This document shows positions 43,565-51,415 of a stretch of 64,000 nucleotides of DNA, piece after piece. Origin of the DNA: Streptomyces sp. YS415 (GTDB taxonomy: Bacteria > Actinomycetota > Actinomycetes > Streptomycetales > Streptomycetaceae); NCBI RefSeq assembly GCF_023544665.1, contig NZ_JAMJFL010000029.1, positions 31,705 through 95,704 of the forward strand. Reading direction: 5' to 3'. A program made the translations under genes and the position numbers. Under the pieces are notes generated by a model. It was not told the origin of the DNA and did no database searches. It saw nothing but the letters and a program-made list of their open reading frames with translations. Position 1 is the stretch's first letter. Every line of letters begins with the position of its first letter.

Positions 43565-45024
43565 CAGACCACCGCCGGTTCGTCGTCGGACTCAGTCTCG
43601 AGCTCCAGCTCGACGTCCTCATCCAGCAGCCCGTACTCCTTGCCGACCCGCCGATACAGGGACGTGAACAGGCGGAGCACGTCCAGACGGTGGAGGTACG
43701 CTTCCGTGGTCAGTGAACTGGTATGTCCGAGCAGATCGCGCAGAATCAGCAGCGGTTCCTGGGTCCGCAGGTAGTGCGCCAGGGCCGCATCGTCGTCGGT
43801 GTCGCGGAACTGTCGAGCAGCCTGCTCGTACCAGCCACGCATCAGCCGCGCCATGGTCGCCATGGCCATGGTGTGACGCAGTCGGTGCGGATTTACGTGC
43901 GGGAAACGCGGCTCGTAACGCTCGCGGATGCGATCGGAGGTCCTGGCGAAGACCGTGGACCATCCGGTGAACGGACGTCCCTGGCCCCACACCGACAGCA
44001 GCATCGAACCGCCCTCCGGGGCGACCAGACGCCGCCGCTCGTCAGGGACGAGAGAACTCCACTGCACACGGACCCCGTTGACACGACCGCCCCGCTGGTC
44101 GGCATCCGTCACGAACAGCGGCTCCCCCCAGCGGGCCGGCGGACGCCACGACGATCCAAACGTCGCGGCTGCCCGGTCGAGAGCGATGTAGGAGTGCAGC
44201 TCGGCCAGCGAGTCGTAGTCGATCCACGACTCACGGTACTTGCTTCCCTTGGTGAGACCGGATGGGACCGGGAACGAGACCGGCACCGCGGTCCGTCGCG
44301 AGGGAAGCATGGGCACCTCGCAGACCAGTAGGTATGTGTACTCCTGGCTACGTAGCCCGCTGGAGACAATCATCCGGCCGACCGCCGAGTTCCGGGCCAA
44401 CTCCCGCCCTCGATAACGCAGATCCCGCTCACCGTCGGGGCTCAGACCCGCCAACCCCTTCAGGAACATGTCCGTGAAGTCGTCGTCGAGATACTTGATC
44501 GTCACATGAGGCTTCGCCTGGCGCCGCCGTGACTGGTTGACTCGCCCGCGACGGACTTGCCCCTTGAAGGCCCAGACCGCCTGCCGGTACGTGAACGGCT
44601 CGGAGTCTGCGTACTCCTCATCCTTCGCCCACTTGTAGAACCCCGCCAGAATCCCCATGTTCTGGTTCCACGTGGACGCCTCGAAGCGATGCTTGATGGG
44701 GCCCCGGGCTCGATAGACGGAGTACGCGCCCAACGCCGCCTTCAGACGACGCCGCGTGTCGAACAAGGCGACCCCGTGCCCGGATAAGAACCCCAGCCAC
44801 TCACGCACCGTACGCACGTAGTAGGGCCACGAATTTGGCGATGGGCATCCATTTGCTGGCAGCTCGCAGGCCCAGGAGTTGATCACGGTGGTGGGACGGA
44901 CGCCGTTGCCGTCTTGGAAGAGAAGGTCGTCGTCAAACAGCAACGGCATCCCCTCCGGGATCGCCGGCCTGAACGCAAGTCCCCAGGACTCCCAGCCTGC
45001 TGATGAGTACGTCGATTGGTGCAT
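43564..45024 (-). CDS. Tyrosine recombinase, first of the trio
   Basis: A 486-residue integrase, complete. The N-terminal DNA-binding part includes VRTVREWLGFLSGHGVALFD and STWNQNMGILAGFYKWAKD. Catalytic residues: Arg in VSSGLRSQEYTYLL, HxxR in NPHRLRHTMAMAT, His in LRDLLGHTSSLTTEAYLHRL with its Tyr as nucleophile. It starts about 100 bp inside the right end of the element, where a first recombinase of Tn554 type would be expected, and reads inward. Its stop overlaps the start of the middle gene (TGATG). Confidence 0.9.
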   Translation of the reverse strand: MHQSTYSSAGWESWGLAFRPAIPEGMPLLFDDDLLFQDGNGVRPTTVINSWACELPANGCPSPNSWPYYVRTVREWLGFLSGHGVALFDTRRRLKAALGAYSVYRARGPIKHRFEASTWNQNMGILAGFYKWAKDEEYADSEPFTYRQAVWAFKGQVRRGRVNQSRRRQAKPHVTIKYLDDDFTDMFLKGLAGLSPDGERDLRYRGRELARNSAVGRMIVSSGLRSQEYTYLLVCEVPMLPSRRTAVPVSFPVPSGLTKGSKYRESWIDYDSLAELHSYIALDRAAATFGSSWRPPARWGEPLFVTDADQRGGRVNGVRVQWSSLVPDERRRLVAPEGGSMLLSVWGQGRPFTGWSTVFARTSDRIRERYEPRFPHVNPHRLRHTMAMATMARLMRGWYEQAARQFRDTDDDAALAHYLRTQEPLLILRDLLGHTSSLTTEAYLHRLDVLRLFTSLYRRVGKEYGLLDEDVELELETESDDEPAVV

Positions 45025-45111
45025 GGCCGATGAGTATCAATGCAACCCGGCTGAGTGCAACAAACAAACGAGCAGGTCAGTTGGTACATCAGCCGGTAAG
45101 CAACACCGTCG

Positions 45112-45900
45112 TTAAGCGGGAACAAGCAGGTAGTACGCCCAATACGTGTTCATGACCGCCAGGCCGAAGGAGAGGGTCGACAGGGCGGCGATCACGGTGC
45201 GGATCGTGGGCTGCCGGGCCACGTAGCGCACGCCGTCCGCGATATCGCGCACCAGGCCGGTGCGGGCGCGCGACGCGGTGGCGGTCTCGGGAACGCGCAT
45301 GCGCCAGATGAGTATCGCGGAGACGAGGAAGGACAGGGCGTCGGCGAGGACCGAGCGGGCGGGGCCGACGGCACTGACAAGAGCGGCACCGGCGTTGGTG
45401 CCAGCGCTATCAGCCACCGAGGACGCGGCGCCGATTTTCGCGTTCGCGTCATGGAGCTGGTCCGGATGGACGAGGGCCGGCAGGAGACTGATCGCCGCGG
45501 CGTCGTGCACCACCCTGGCCGCCCCGAGCACGACCGCGACCGCGCACAGCTGCCCGACGGTGAGTGCCCCGGCAAGAGCCGATGCCGGGATGGTCACCAG
45601 CGCGCCGGCCGCCGCGAGGTCGGAGGCGATGAGCTGGGGCCGCTTGGGATGCCGGTCGGACAGGGCCCCGGCCCACAGCGCGAACGCGTTCGGGAGCTGT
45701 CCGAGGAACGCGAGCACGGCGACCTCGGTGGTGGAAGCGCGCAGTTGCAGTACGGCCAGCGCGGGCAGGGCGACGGTGCTCACCGCCGACCCCGACAGGC
45801 TCACCGCCTCGCTGCTGAGCAAGCACCGGTAGGCCGGAACGGTCCACGCGGTCCCTCGCCGCGGGGCCCGGGCAGTGACCGTCACCGGGCCTCGCCTCAT
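45112..45900 (-). pseudogene. N-terminal half of a split MFS transporter
   Basis: 262 codons, of which the first ~258 are MFS: after a basic start come helices with LLSSEAVSLSGSAVSTVALP, LPNAFALWAGALSDRHPKRP (the conserved loop 2-3 motif G..SDR..R) and four more, ending at AVMNTYWAYYLL. The last residues VPA and the stop at 45112 come from the element's end. A normal MFS needs about 170 more residues, found at 16536-17063. Start ATG 45900 overlaps the NUDIX stop (ATGA). A truncated 6-7-helix product is unlikely to work. Confidence 0.85.
45116..45125. repeat. Right terminal inverted repeat of the element
   Basis: GCGGGAACAA, the inverse complement of 17066-17075 with one mismatch. Immediately outside it, GCA (45126-45128) matches GCA at 17060-17062 and joins the two MFS halves in frame. 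Confidence 0.65.
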
Positions 45901-46445
45901 GCCGCCGGACCCGAGACGATGGTGGCCCGCTGGATCCGGTGCCCGACGAGGTGTGCGGCTTCGATGCGCGGATACCAGCCGGCGCCCGTGACCTTGGACT
46001 GCTGGATCTGTCCGACGTCAGCCTTCCGCGTCGTGAACGCGTATCGGAAGTCGAGGTGGTGATGCTCCGGCTCCCCCTTCGTCGGGCGGGCCAGAACCCG
46101 GTGGTACTCGACGCAGACCGGCGCGCGGGCAGCGGGGAGAATCTGCCGTGGATGGACCCCGATCTCCTTGGCCAGCTCGCGCAGCGTTGCGTCGACCAGG
46201 GTGGCGTCGGAGGGTTCAAGGTGGCCGCCCGTGGTGAGCATGAGGCCGGTGGCCGGGTACCGGATGTGCAGGACCGGGCGCTGGCGGTCGATGACGACGG
46301 CGCTGCACGTGACGTGGCCGGGCAGAGTCGCCCGGGTGGTGACGTCGGCGGGCCGCTTCAATGCGGCCAAGCCGTCACGCTCGTCAGGGTGGCGGCCGAG
46401 GTACGCGTAGGTGGTCTCGCGGATCGAGGAGGAGGTGCGCGGCAT
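45897..46445 (-). CDS. NUDIX hydrolase
   Basis: A 182-residue protein with a NUDIX fold; NUDIX enzymes hydrolyse nucleoside diphosphate-X compounds. Start ATG 46445. Visible: CSAVVIDRQRPVLHIRYPAT, GGHLEPSDATLVDATLRELA and KEIGVHP. The box 'G(5)E(7)REUxEE' is partly degenerate (GHLEPSDATLVDATLRELAKEIG): the final EE pair is KE. Catalysis is thus less certain. It lies between the ABC exporter (68 bp gap) and the MFS gene (4-nt overlap). Confidence 0.82.
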   Translation of the reverse strand: MPRTSSSIRETTYAYLGRHPDERDGLAALKRPADVTTRATLPGHVTCSAVVIDRQRPVLHIRYPATGLMLTTGGHLEPSDATLVDATLRELAKEIGVHPRQILPAARAPVCVEYHRVLARPTKGEPEHHHLDFRYAFTTRKADVGQIQQSKVTGAGWYPRIEAAHLVGHRIQRATIVSGPAA

Positions 46446-46513
46446 GAGTGTCGCTTCGCCTTCAACGTAGGAACTCGTAAGGGGGGTCGGGCTGTGGACG
46501 CCGCCCTGCTGGG

Positions 46514-48550
46514 TCAGTTCGCCGTCTCGCGGTCGGACGGCTGGATGCCGCGGGGGAGGGGAACCGTGTCGGTCGCGGGCGCGAGCCCGTACTGGGCGGC
46601 CTGGGCGGTGAACATGCCCTGGTACAGGCCATCCGTGTGGGCCATGAGCTCGTCGTGGGTACCGTCCTCGACGATGCGTCCCTGGTCGAGGACGTAGATG
46701 TGGTCGGCGTGCATGGTCGCGGCGAGCCGGTGGGTGACGAGCACGACCGCGTGCCCTTCCTCGGCCAGGGACCACAGGCCCTGGAACGAGGCGATCTCTG
46801 CATGGGGATCCAGGGCGCTGGTGGGCTCGTCGACCAGCAGGAACGGTGCCTGCCGGTACCGGGTTCGAGCCAACCCCAGTCGCTGCCACTGTCCGCCTGA
46901 GAGCTGGACACCTCGCTCATAGCCCTTGAACACGATCGAGTCCCAGCCGTGCGGCAGGCCCTCGATCAGGTCGAGCACGCCCGCGTCCCCGGCGGCCTGA
47001 CGGACGCTGTCCATGTCCCGGGGCCGGTCACCGGCGCCGATGGCCACGTTTGCGGCGGCCGTCATCTCCCAGCGCGGGAAGTCCTGCGCCAGCATCCCGA
47101 CAGCGCTGAAAACCTGGGCGCGGTCGGCCTCGCGAAGCTCGACCCGCTCGCCCGACTCACCCACCCACCACACGTTCCCGTCGGAGGGCATCAGCAGCCC
47201 CGCCAGCACCTTTGTGAGCGTGGTCTTCCCCGAGCCGTTCGCACCCACCAGGGCCGTCACCTTCCCCCGGGCAACCCGCACGCTCACACCGTTCAGGCAG
47301 GGGGTTTCGGCGCCCGGGTAGGTGAACGACACTTCCTCGGTGCGCACCTCCAGCGCCGGTGCGGGCAGCGGCGTACCGGAGGTCGGGATGGCGTTTTCGC
47401 CCGCCACCTCGATGGCGTCTTCGGTGTCGGTGAGGAACAGCAACTCCTCATACAGCCGGTTGACTTGCTGCACCAGCGACGTGAGCCGTGCCGTGGAGGT
47501 GCGGATGGCGATCACCGCCGTTCCGCCCACGGCGAGCGGCAGACCACCCGACGCCAGGAGCCACCACAGCAACCCGTAGCAGGCCAGCGACGCCAGCCCC
47601 GCGAAACCGCCGGCGACCAACTCCGTGGAAGCCTGCGCCCGGGCAAGGCGCCGCTGCTCCGCCTCTGTCTGCCGCGACATCTCCTCGTAGGAGGACAGCA
47701 GCTTCGTGCCTGCGGCGTGTACGCGGATCTCCCCGGCCGCGTGCGGGCGGGTCAGGTAGGCCAGCAGGGAAGCGATCGCCCGCCGGTGGTCGACCCAGTT
47801 CAGGCGGGAGAGGTACTCGCGTCGCGCGGAGCGGACCGCTCCCCACCCTTTCGGCAGGGCGATGGCCAGCAGCATGGGCAGCAGCGCCCAGTGCAGCGCT
47901 GCGAGTACGACTGCGGCCGCTGCCATGCCGATCACCACGTTGCCTACGCCGACCGACAGACGGAGCATGCTGCGGGCTGAGTCCGTGCCGAACTTCCCCG
48001 CCTCCAAGACCCGCTGGACCTCCGGGCGCTCGGTCGCCTCCACCTCGACGTGGGTGACGGCCCTGTAGTAACGGGCGGAGACCGCCCGCTCCACCTGCGG
48101 CTCCAGCCGGCCCGACATCGCCGTCGACCACGCCGACAGCACCGCTGTCGCCACCGCCGCGACCGCGAGCACCACCAGCGACGGCAGCGCCTCGCGGAGC
48201 TTGTCCCCGGTCGGACCGTCGGCGAACAGCTGGGTGAGGACGCTGTTGACCGCCACTAGCCCCCAGCCCGCCGTCACACCTTGCCCGAGCTGCGCTGTCA
48301 CAACTCCGGCGAGAGCCCGCTGGTCCGTCTCCCAGCCCGTGCGCAGCACCATGCCCACCATGCGGGGCAGCGCGGCCGCCATGTGGCCGAAGCCCAGCCG
48401 GGTCAGTGGGCCTTCGTGGCGGACGAATGACTGGTCGTAGCGCAGCCGGCCGCCATACAGCTCCCGCTCGGCGTCCGAGATGCCGGTCGTAGCCGCTGCG
48501 GCTGTCTTCGCTGGACCCGCAGTCTCGCTGTCTGGTTCGACTTGCGTCAC
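46514..48550 (-). CDS. ABC transporter, fused permease and ATPase
   Basis: A 678-residue half-transporter of the exporter type. Start GTG 48550 has AAGGGGAA upstream; the frame is open higher but non-homologous. Membrane helices lie between about residues 80 and 350 (for example SLVVLAVAAVATAVLSAWS and VVIGMAAAAVVLAALHWALL). The ATPase has Walker A GANGSGKTTL, signature LSGGQWQRLGLAR, Walker B FLLVDEPTSALDP and the H-loop VTHRLA. Such homodimers export peptides, lipids or drugs. It heads the operon that was cut by the element, suggesting a resistance or export unit with a modifying methyltransferase. Confidence 0.9.
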   Translation of the reverse strand: MTQVEPDSETAGPAKTAAAATTGISDAERELYGGRLRYDQSFVRHEGPLTRLGFGHMAAALPRMVGMVLRTGWETDQRALAGVVTAQLGQGVTAGWGLVAVNSVLTQLFADGPTGDKLREALPSLVVLAVAAVATAVLSAWSTAMSGRLEPQVERAVSARYYRAVTHVEVEATERPEVQRVLEAGKFGTDSARSMLRLSVGVGNVVIGMAAAAVVLAALHWALLPMLLAIALPKGWGAVRSARREYLSRLNWVDHRRAIASLLAYLTRPHAAGEIRVHAAGTKLLSSYEEMSRQTEAEQRRLARAQASTELVAGGFAGLASLACYGLLWWLLASGGLPLAVGGTAVIAIRTSTARLTSLVQQVNRLYEELLFLTDTEDAIEVAGENAIPTSGTPLPAPALEVRTEEVSFTYPGAETPCLNGVSVRVARGKVTALVGANGSGKTTLTKVLAGLLMPSDGNVWWVGESGERVELREADRAQVFSAVGMLAQDFPRWEMTAAANVAIGAGDRPRDMDSVRQAAGDAGVLDLIEGLPHGWDSIVFKGYERGVQLSGGQWQRLGLARTRYRQAPFLLVDEPTSALDPHAEIASFQGLWSLAEEGHAVVLVTHRLAATMHADHIYVLDQGRIVEDGTHDELMAHTDGLYQGMFTAQAAQYGLAPATDTVPLPRGIQPSDRETAN

Positions 48551-49083
48551 TGTGTTCCCCTTCAAAGGCGGAGTGGTGGCGTCGGCATGTCCAACGACGC
48601 CGCCGCAATTTCGAACACGTGTCTTTCGGCCGGGTTGTGCATCCTGCGATTCAGCGGTTCTTCGACGGTGTGCAGTGCACCGACCCTGGTCACGCAAGTG
48701 CCGCTCGGTGAGGCCGGGTTGGCCAAAACGCCGACGATGGTGCTCGTACGTCCAGATGGTTCCATTGGCCCGTTCTGGCTCACACCCGACTTATAGGAGT
48801 GCGAACCCCCATATGCCGCGGATCTTTCGCTGGAGCTGCCTGTGCAGGTACTTGCTGCCCTCATCCGAGCCGACGGCGACTGGGAGCTTTGCTCCCGGGC
48901 CGGAGCGGAAGTGCTCAGTGTGGATGGCCTCAACGCAGGACTGCACGTGCGGCCCGTGCCGCTCCGTCGTGGCGGAGTAGGCGATGCCTACAGGGAGATG
49001 CCGCACCGGCCGGCTGGACGCTTTCCCACGATGCGCTTCAGGTTTCGCCTCGGGACAGACGTTGCTGTCCTAGCGTGGAAAGC
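48551..49083. other. Divergent gap with a possible small coding remnant
   Basis: 533 bases between the ABC gene and the rightward reductase gene. On the plus strand about 48803-49087 one frame reads YAADLSLELPVQVLAALIRA, then VLSVDGLNAGLHV and FRLGTDVAVLAWKA, its stop overlapping the next ATG (ATGA at 49084-49087). This looks coding but has no clear start or family; it may be a short gene coupled to the reductase or a remnant. Confidence 0.3.
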
Positions 49084-49923
49084 ATGACGGTACTGATCGT
49101 GGGCGGCAGCGGGTTCCTGGGCGCTGAGTTGGCCCGCCAGGCCCGTGCAGCGGGCCGGGAGACGGCCGCCACTTTCCAGTCACACCCCGGAAAGAGCGCC
49201 GGAGTGACGTGGCACCGCCTTGATCTGCGCAACCCTGCAAGCCTGCGGGAGATCCTGGATGCGGTCAGTCCAACGGCGGTCGTCAACGCGAGCAGTGGCG
49301 GATCCGAGTGGGCAGTCACGGCCGAGGGTGGGATCCGCCTGGCCCAAGCCGCGACTCAACGGGGCATCCGCCTGGTCCACGTCTCAAGTGACGCCGTCTT
49401 CTCCGGCCGCCGCCACGACCAGTACGACGAGACGTGCTTACCCGACCCGGTAACGCCGTACGGGGCGGCGAAGTCGGCGGCCGAGACCGCCGTGCGGCTC
49501 CTGGATGCGGGCGCCGTCGTCGCACGGACCTCGCTGATCATCGGCGGTGGCCGGTCCGAGCACGAACGCATGGTGCACGCCTTGGCCGCCGGCACGCGGG
49601 AGGGGGTCCTGTTCACGGACGATGTCCGTTGCCCAGTCCATGTCGGCGATCTGGCCGCCGCACTGTGGGAGCTCACCTTGTCCGATGCGGCTGGAGTCTT
49701 TCACCTTGCCGGCCCGGACGCCGTCACTCGCCACGAACTCGGCATCCTCATTGCGCAGCGGGACGGCCTTGACGCATCGCTGTTGCCGACCGGACTTCGC
49801 GCCGGCAGCGGCCTTCCTGGTGCACTCCGTGTCCACCTCGACAGCCGCGCCTCCCAGAACTACCTCGCGACCCGCCTCCGTGGAGCCCGGGAGTTCCTCC
49901 GGCGCCAGCACCCCGACCGCTGA
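49084..49923 (+). CDS. RmlD/NAD-dependent epimerase-type SDR reductase
   Basis: A 279-residue extended short-chain dehydrogenase. Rossmann motif MTVLIVGGSGFLGAELARQA; a YxxxK active site in VTPYGAAKSAAETAV, with Ser in HVSSDAVFSGRRHDQYDE. The pattern 'SSD.VF.G....Y.E......P...YG..K...E' is that of dTDP-4-dehydrorhamnose reductase (RmlD). The C-terminus (FHLAGPDAVTRHELGILIAQ) also fits. No other deoxysugar genes are near, so a sugar-nucleotide role is only suggested by the family. Confidence 0.88.
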   Translation: MTVLIVGGSGFLGAELARQARAAGRETAATFQSHPGKSAGVTWHRLDLRNPASLREILDAVSPTAVVNASSGGSEWAVTAEGGIRLAQAATQRGIRLVHVSSDAVFSGRRHDQYDETCLPDPVTPYGAAKSAAETAVRLLDAGAVVARTSLIIGGGRSEHERMVHALAAGTREGVLFTDDVRCPVHVGDLAAALWELTLSDAAGVFHLAGPDAVTRHELGILIAQRDGLDASLLPTGLRAGSGLPGALRVHLDSRASQNYLATRLRGAREFLRRQHPDR

Positions 49924-50031
49924 CGACGGCGCAGTGACAGCGGGCCGGAGCCGAGCATGTTGCGGGGAGCACGCGTTGGTCGGCTCGGAGGCTTCCTCGC
50001 CGGCGTGAGAGCGGCCCTTCCTGGACTGTCA

Positions 50032-50604
50032 TCATGCGTTCCTTTCGTGATCCGGCCGCAGAACGAATCTCTGGATATCTGTCATGCCGGGCGCGTAGCC
50101 GTCGGAGGTGTCGACCAGCAGGCTCGGGGCGGTCAGGCTGATGGGAATGAACTGGTCGGGGTCGTAGAGGCCGTCCTTCATGTCGGCCAGTAGGGCCTTG
50201 TCGCCATGGGCGACCCGGTGGCTGTCGTTGTAGGAGCGGGCGGTGATGCGCTGAGCGATGGTCGGCGCAGGGGTGGTGCACCGGATGATTCGTAGGTCGG
50301 CGAACTCTGTGAGTGGCTCCAGCCCGGGGCGCCAGAGGCGGTCCTGGAAGGCAGCTTCAGCGACGAGAGTTGTGCCCGCCCGCAGAAGAACGGCGATGGT
50401 CGCGAAAAACGCTTCCAAGGCCGGAATGTTGAGTGGGTCGTCGCCGTCAGCGTCGTGACCGGGAAAGTTCATGACCATGCCCTGTTTGATCTCGTCACGC
50501 AGGATCGCGGGGCAGCCCAGGTGCTGGGCGAGCGCCCGGGCAAGGGTGGTCTTGCCCGTTGCTGGAGGGCCGCTGATCACGGCAAGAGTCGGGCGGAGGT
50601 GCAT
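50032..50604 (-). CDS. P-loop kinase (AAA_33 type)
   Basis: A 190-residue small-molecule kinase-like protein. Walker A is VISGPPATGKTTLARALAQH at the N-terminus. A lid-like region follows with LRDEIKQGM, and a Walker B-like strand TTLVAEAAFQ; the C-terminus carries the pattern of gluconate or chloramphenicol-phosphotransferase-like kinases. Substrate unknown. It converges with the reductase at 49084-49923. Confidence 0.82.
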   Translation of the reverse strand: MHLRPTLAVISGPPATGKTTLARALAQHLGCPAILRDEIKQGMVMNFPGHDADGDDPLNIPALEAFFATIAVLLRAGTTLVAEAAFQDRLWRPGLEPLTEFADLRIIRCTTPAPTIAQRITARSYNDSHRVAHGDKALLADMKDGLYDPDQFIPISLTAPSLLVDTSDGYAPGMTDIQRFVLRPDHERNA

Positions 50605-50643
50605 GGGTGGACTCCGAGGTCGTTGAGGCGACTGATGCGGACC

Positions 50644-50990
50644 CTAGATCTCAGGGTGCCGCTTGCGGAGCCGGATGGCCATGAAGCCAGGATGGTGGGT
50701 CAGTTTCTCGTGTTTGACCGGGTGATGGGGTGCCATTGATGGAACTGGCTGGTGTTCGACGAGGTGGTCGAAAGTGAGTCCGGCGGCGGTGAATTCGTCG
50801 GCGCGCACTGTCTTGCCCTCGAAGCTGGTGAAAACGCCCCCTCAAGGAACCGTTCCGGGGCTTCCCTGGCCTCCGGCTCGCGCGGTCGGCGCGGGACGTC
50901 GAGATGCGCGACACCATGTCCATCTATGGCGTCCACCACCTGCCGCTCCTCCTGGGCGAAGAACAGGAGTGAACCTCCGCGCCTCAACGG
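50644..50990 (-). pseudogene. C-terminal remnant of a methyltransferase-like gene, frameshifted
   Basis: One minus-strand frame reads GGSLLFFAQEERQVVDAIDG, then VAHLDVPRRPREPEAREAPE and RFLEGAF. About 50850 the coding sense moves to another frame: FEGKTVRADEFTAAGLTFDH, LVEHQPVPSMAPHHPVKHEK and GFMAIRLRKRHPEI, stop at 50644. The two joined resemble the end of a class I methyltransferase ('R..G..L.FAQEER'). The identification is tentative; that it is a frameshifted remnant is clearer. Confidence 0.4.
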
Positions 50991-51190
50991 GCGGCGACAG
51001 TAACGATGAGGCCGATGATCAGCAGCGTGGCATTGAGGGACTTGCTGAATGCGTCACCGGCTTGGGAAAAGGCTGAGGCGGGAGTCGCCCCTCCTATGCG
51101 GGCCGCCAAGCCGACGACGGCCGCGAACAGGGCGGATGTCAGAAGGGCGAGGAAGATTCCGAAAAGCAGGGTGATCATCGCGGTGCTCAT
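50984..51190 (-). CDS. Small membrane protein, 68 residues
   Basis: Two hydrophobic segments, MITLLFGIFLALLTSALFAA and NATLLIIGLIVTVAA, separated by a loop with ARIGGATPASAFSQAGDAFS. ATG 51190 has a near-ideal ribosome-binding site (AAAGGAG, 6 nt). No family recognised. It is divergent from the NACHT gene at 51416 with a gap of 225 bp, so the two may be co-regulated; a link to it is speculative. Confidence 0.75.
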   Translation of the reverse strand: MSTAMITLLFGIFLALLTSALFAAVVGLAARIGGATPASAFSQAGDAFSKSLNATLLIIGLIVTVAAR

Positions 51191-51415
51191 GGAAGACTCC
51201 TTTCACGATCGGAAACACTCGGCAGTCGTTCTCGCACGAGTTCAGCAGCATCAAGGCCGCCTCGCTGGCGACCGCTCGCCTCACGCGATTAAAGGCGCAG
51301 GTCAGAGAAGCTTCTGCGAGTTGTCCGGCCCGGACGCGACCGGACCGGACCGGACGGCAGGACGCGCCGGAGGGGGAGTCTCATAGCAGGCGGAAGTGTT
51401 CCGAACCCGGCACGG

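Larger units (their letters stand above)
17066..45125. mobile_element. 28-kb integrative element with a tyrosine-recombinase trio, inserted in an MFS gene
   Basis: Boundaries are set by three observations. An MFS gene is split, with its halves in the same orientation and correct order on either side. A GCA trinucleotide is shared by both flanks (17060-17062 and 45126-45128). Imperfect 10-bp inverted repeats lie at the ends (TTGTTTCCGC at 17066-17075; GCGGGAACAA at 45116-45125; 9 of 10 match). The right end carries three consecutive tyrosine recombinases and a small coiled-coil protein, all transcribed inward, as in Tn554-type and recombinase-in-trio elements. The remaining 21 kb is cargo: hydrolases, redox and stress genes and AraC/LuxR regulators. 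Ends are accurate to a few bases; whether all cargo arrived in one event is inferred. Confidence 0.8.

Noticed and set aside
17066..45125. Integration into a tRNA gene (classical ICE)
   Set aside because: No tRNA sequence or long direct repeat is present at either end; the target is an MFS coding sequence, and no conjugation or replication genes (TraB/FtsK-like, Rep) were found in the cargo.
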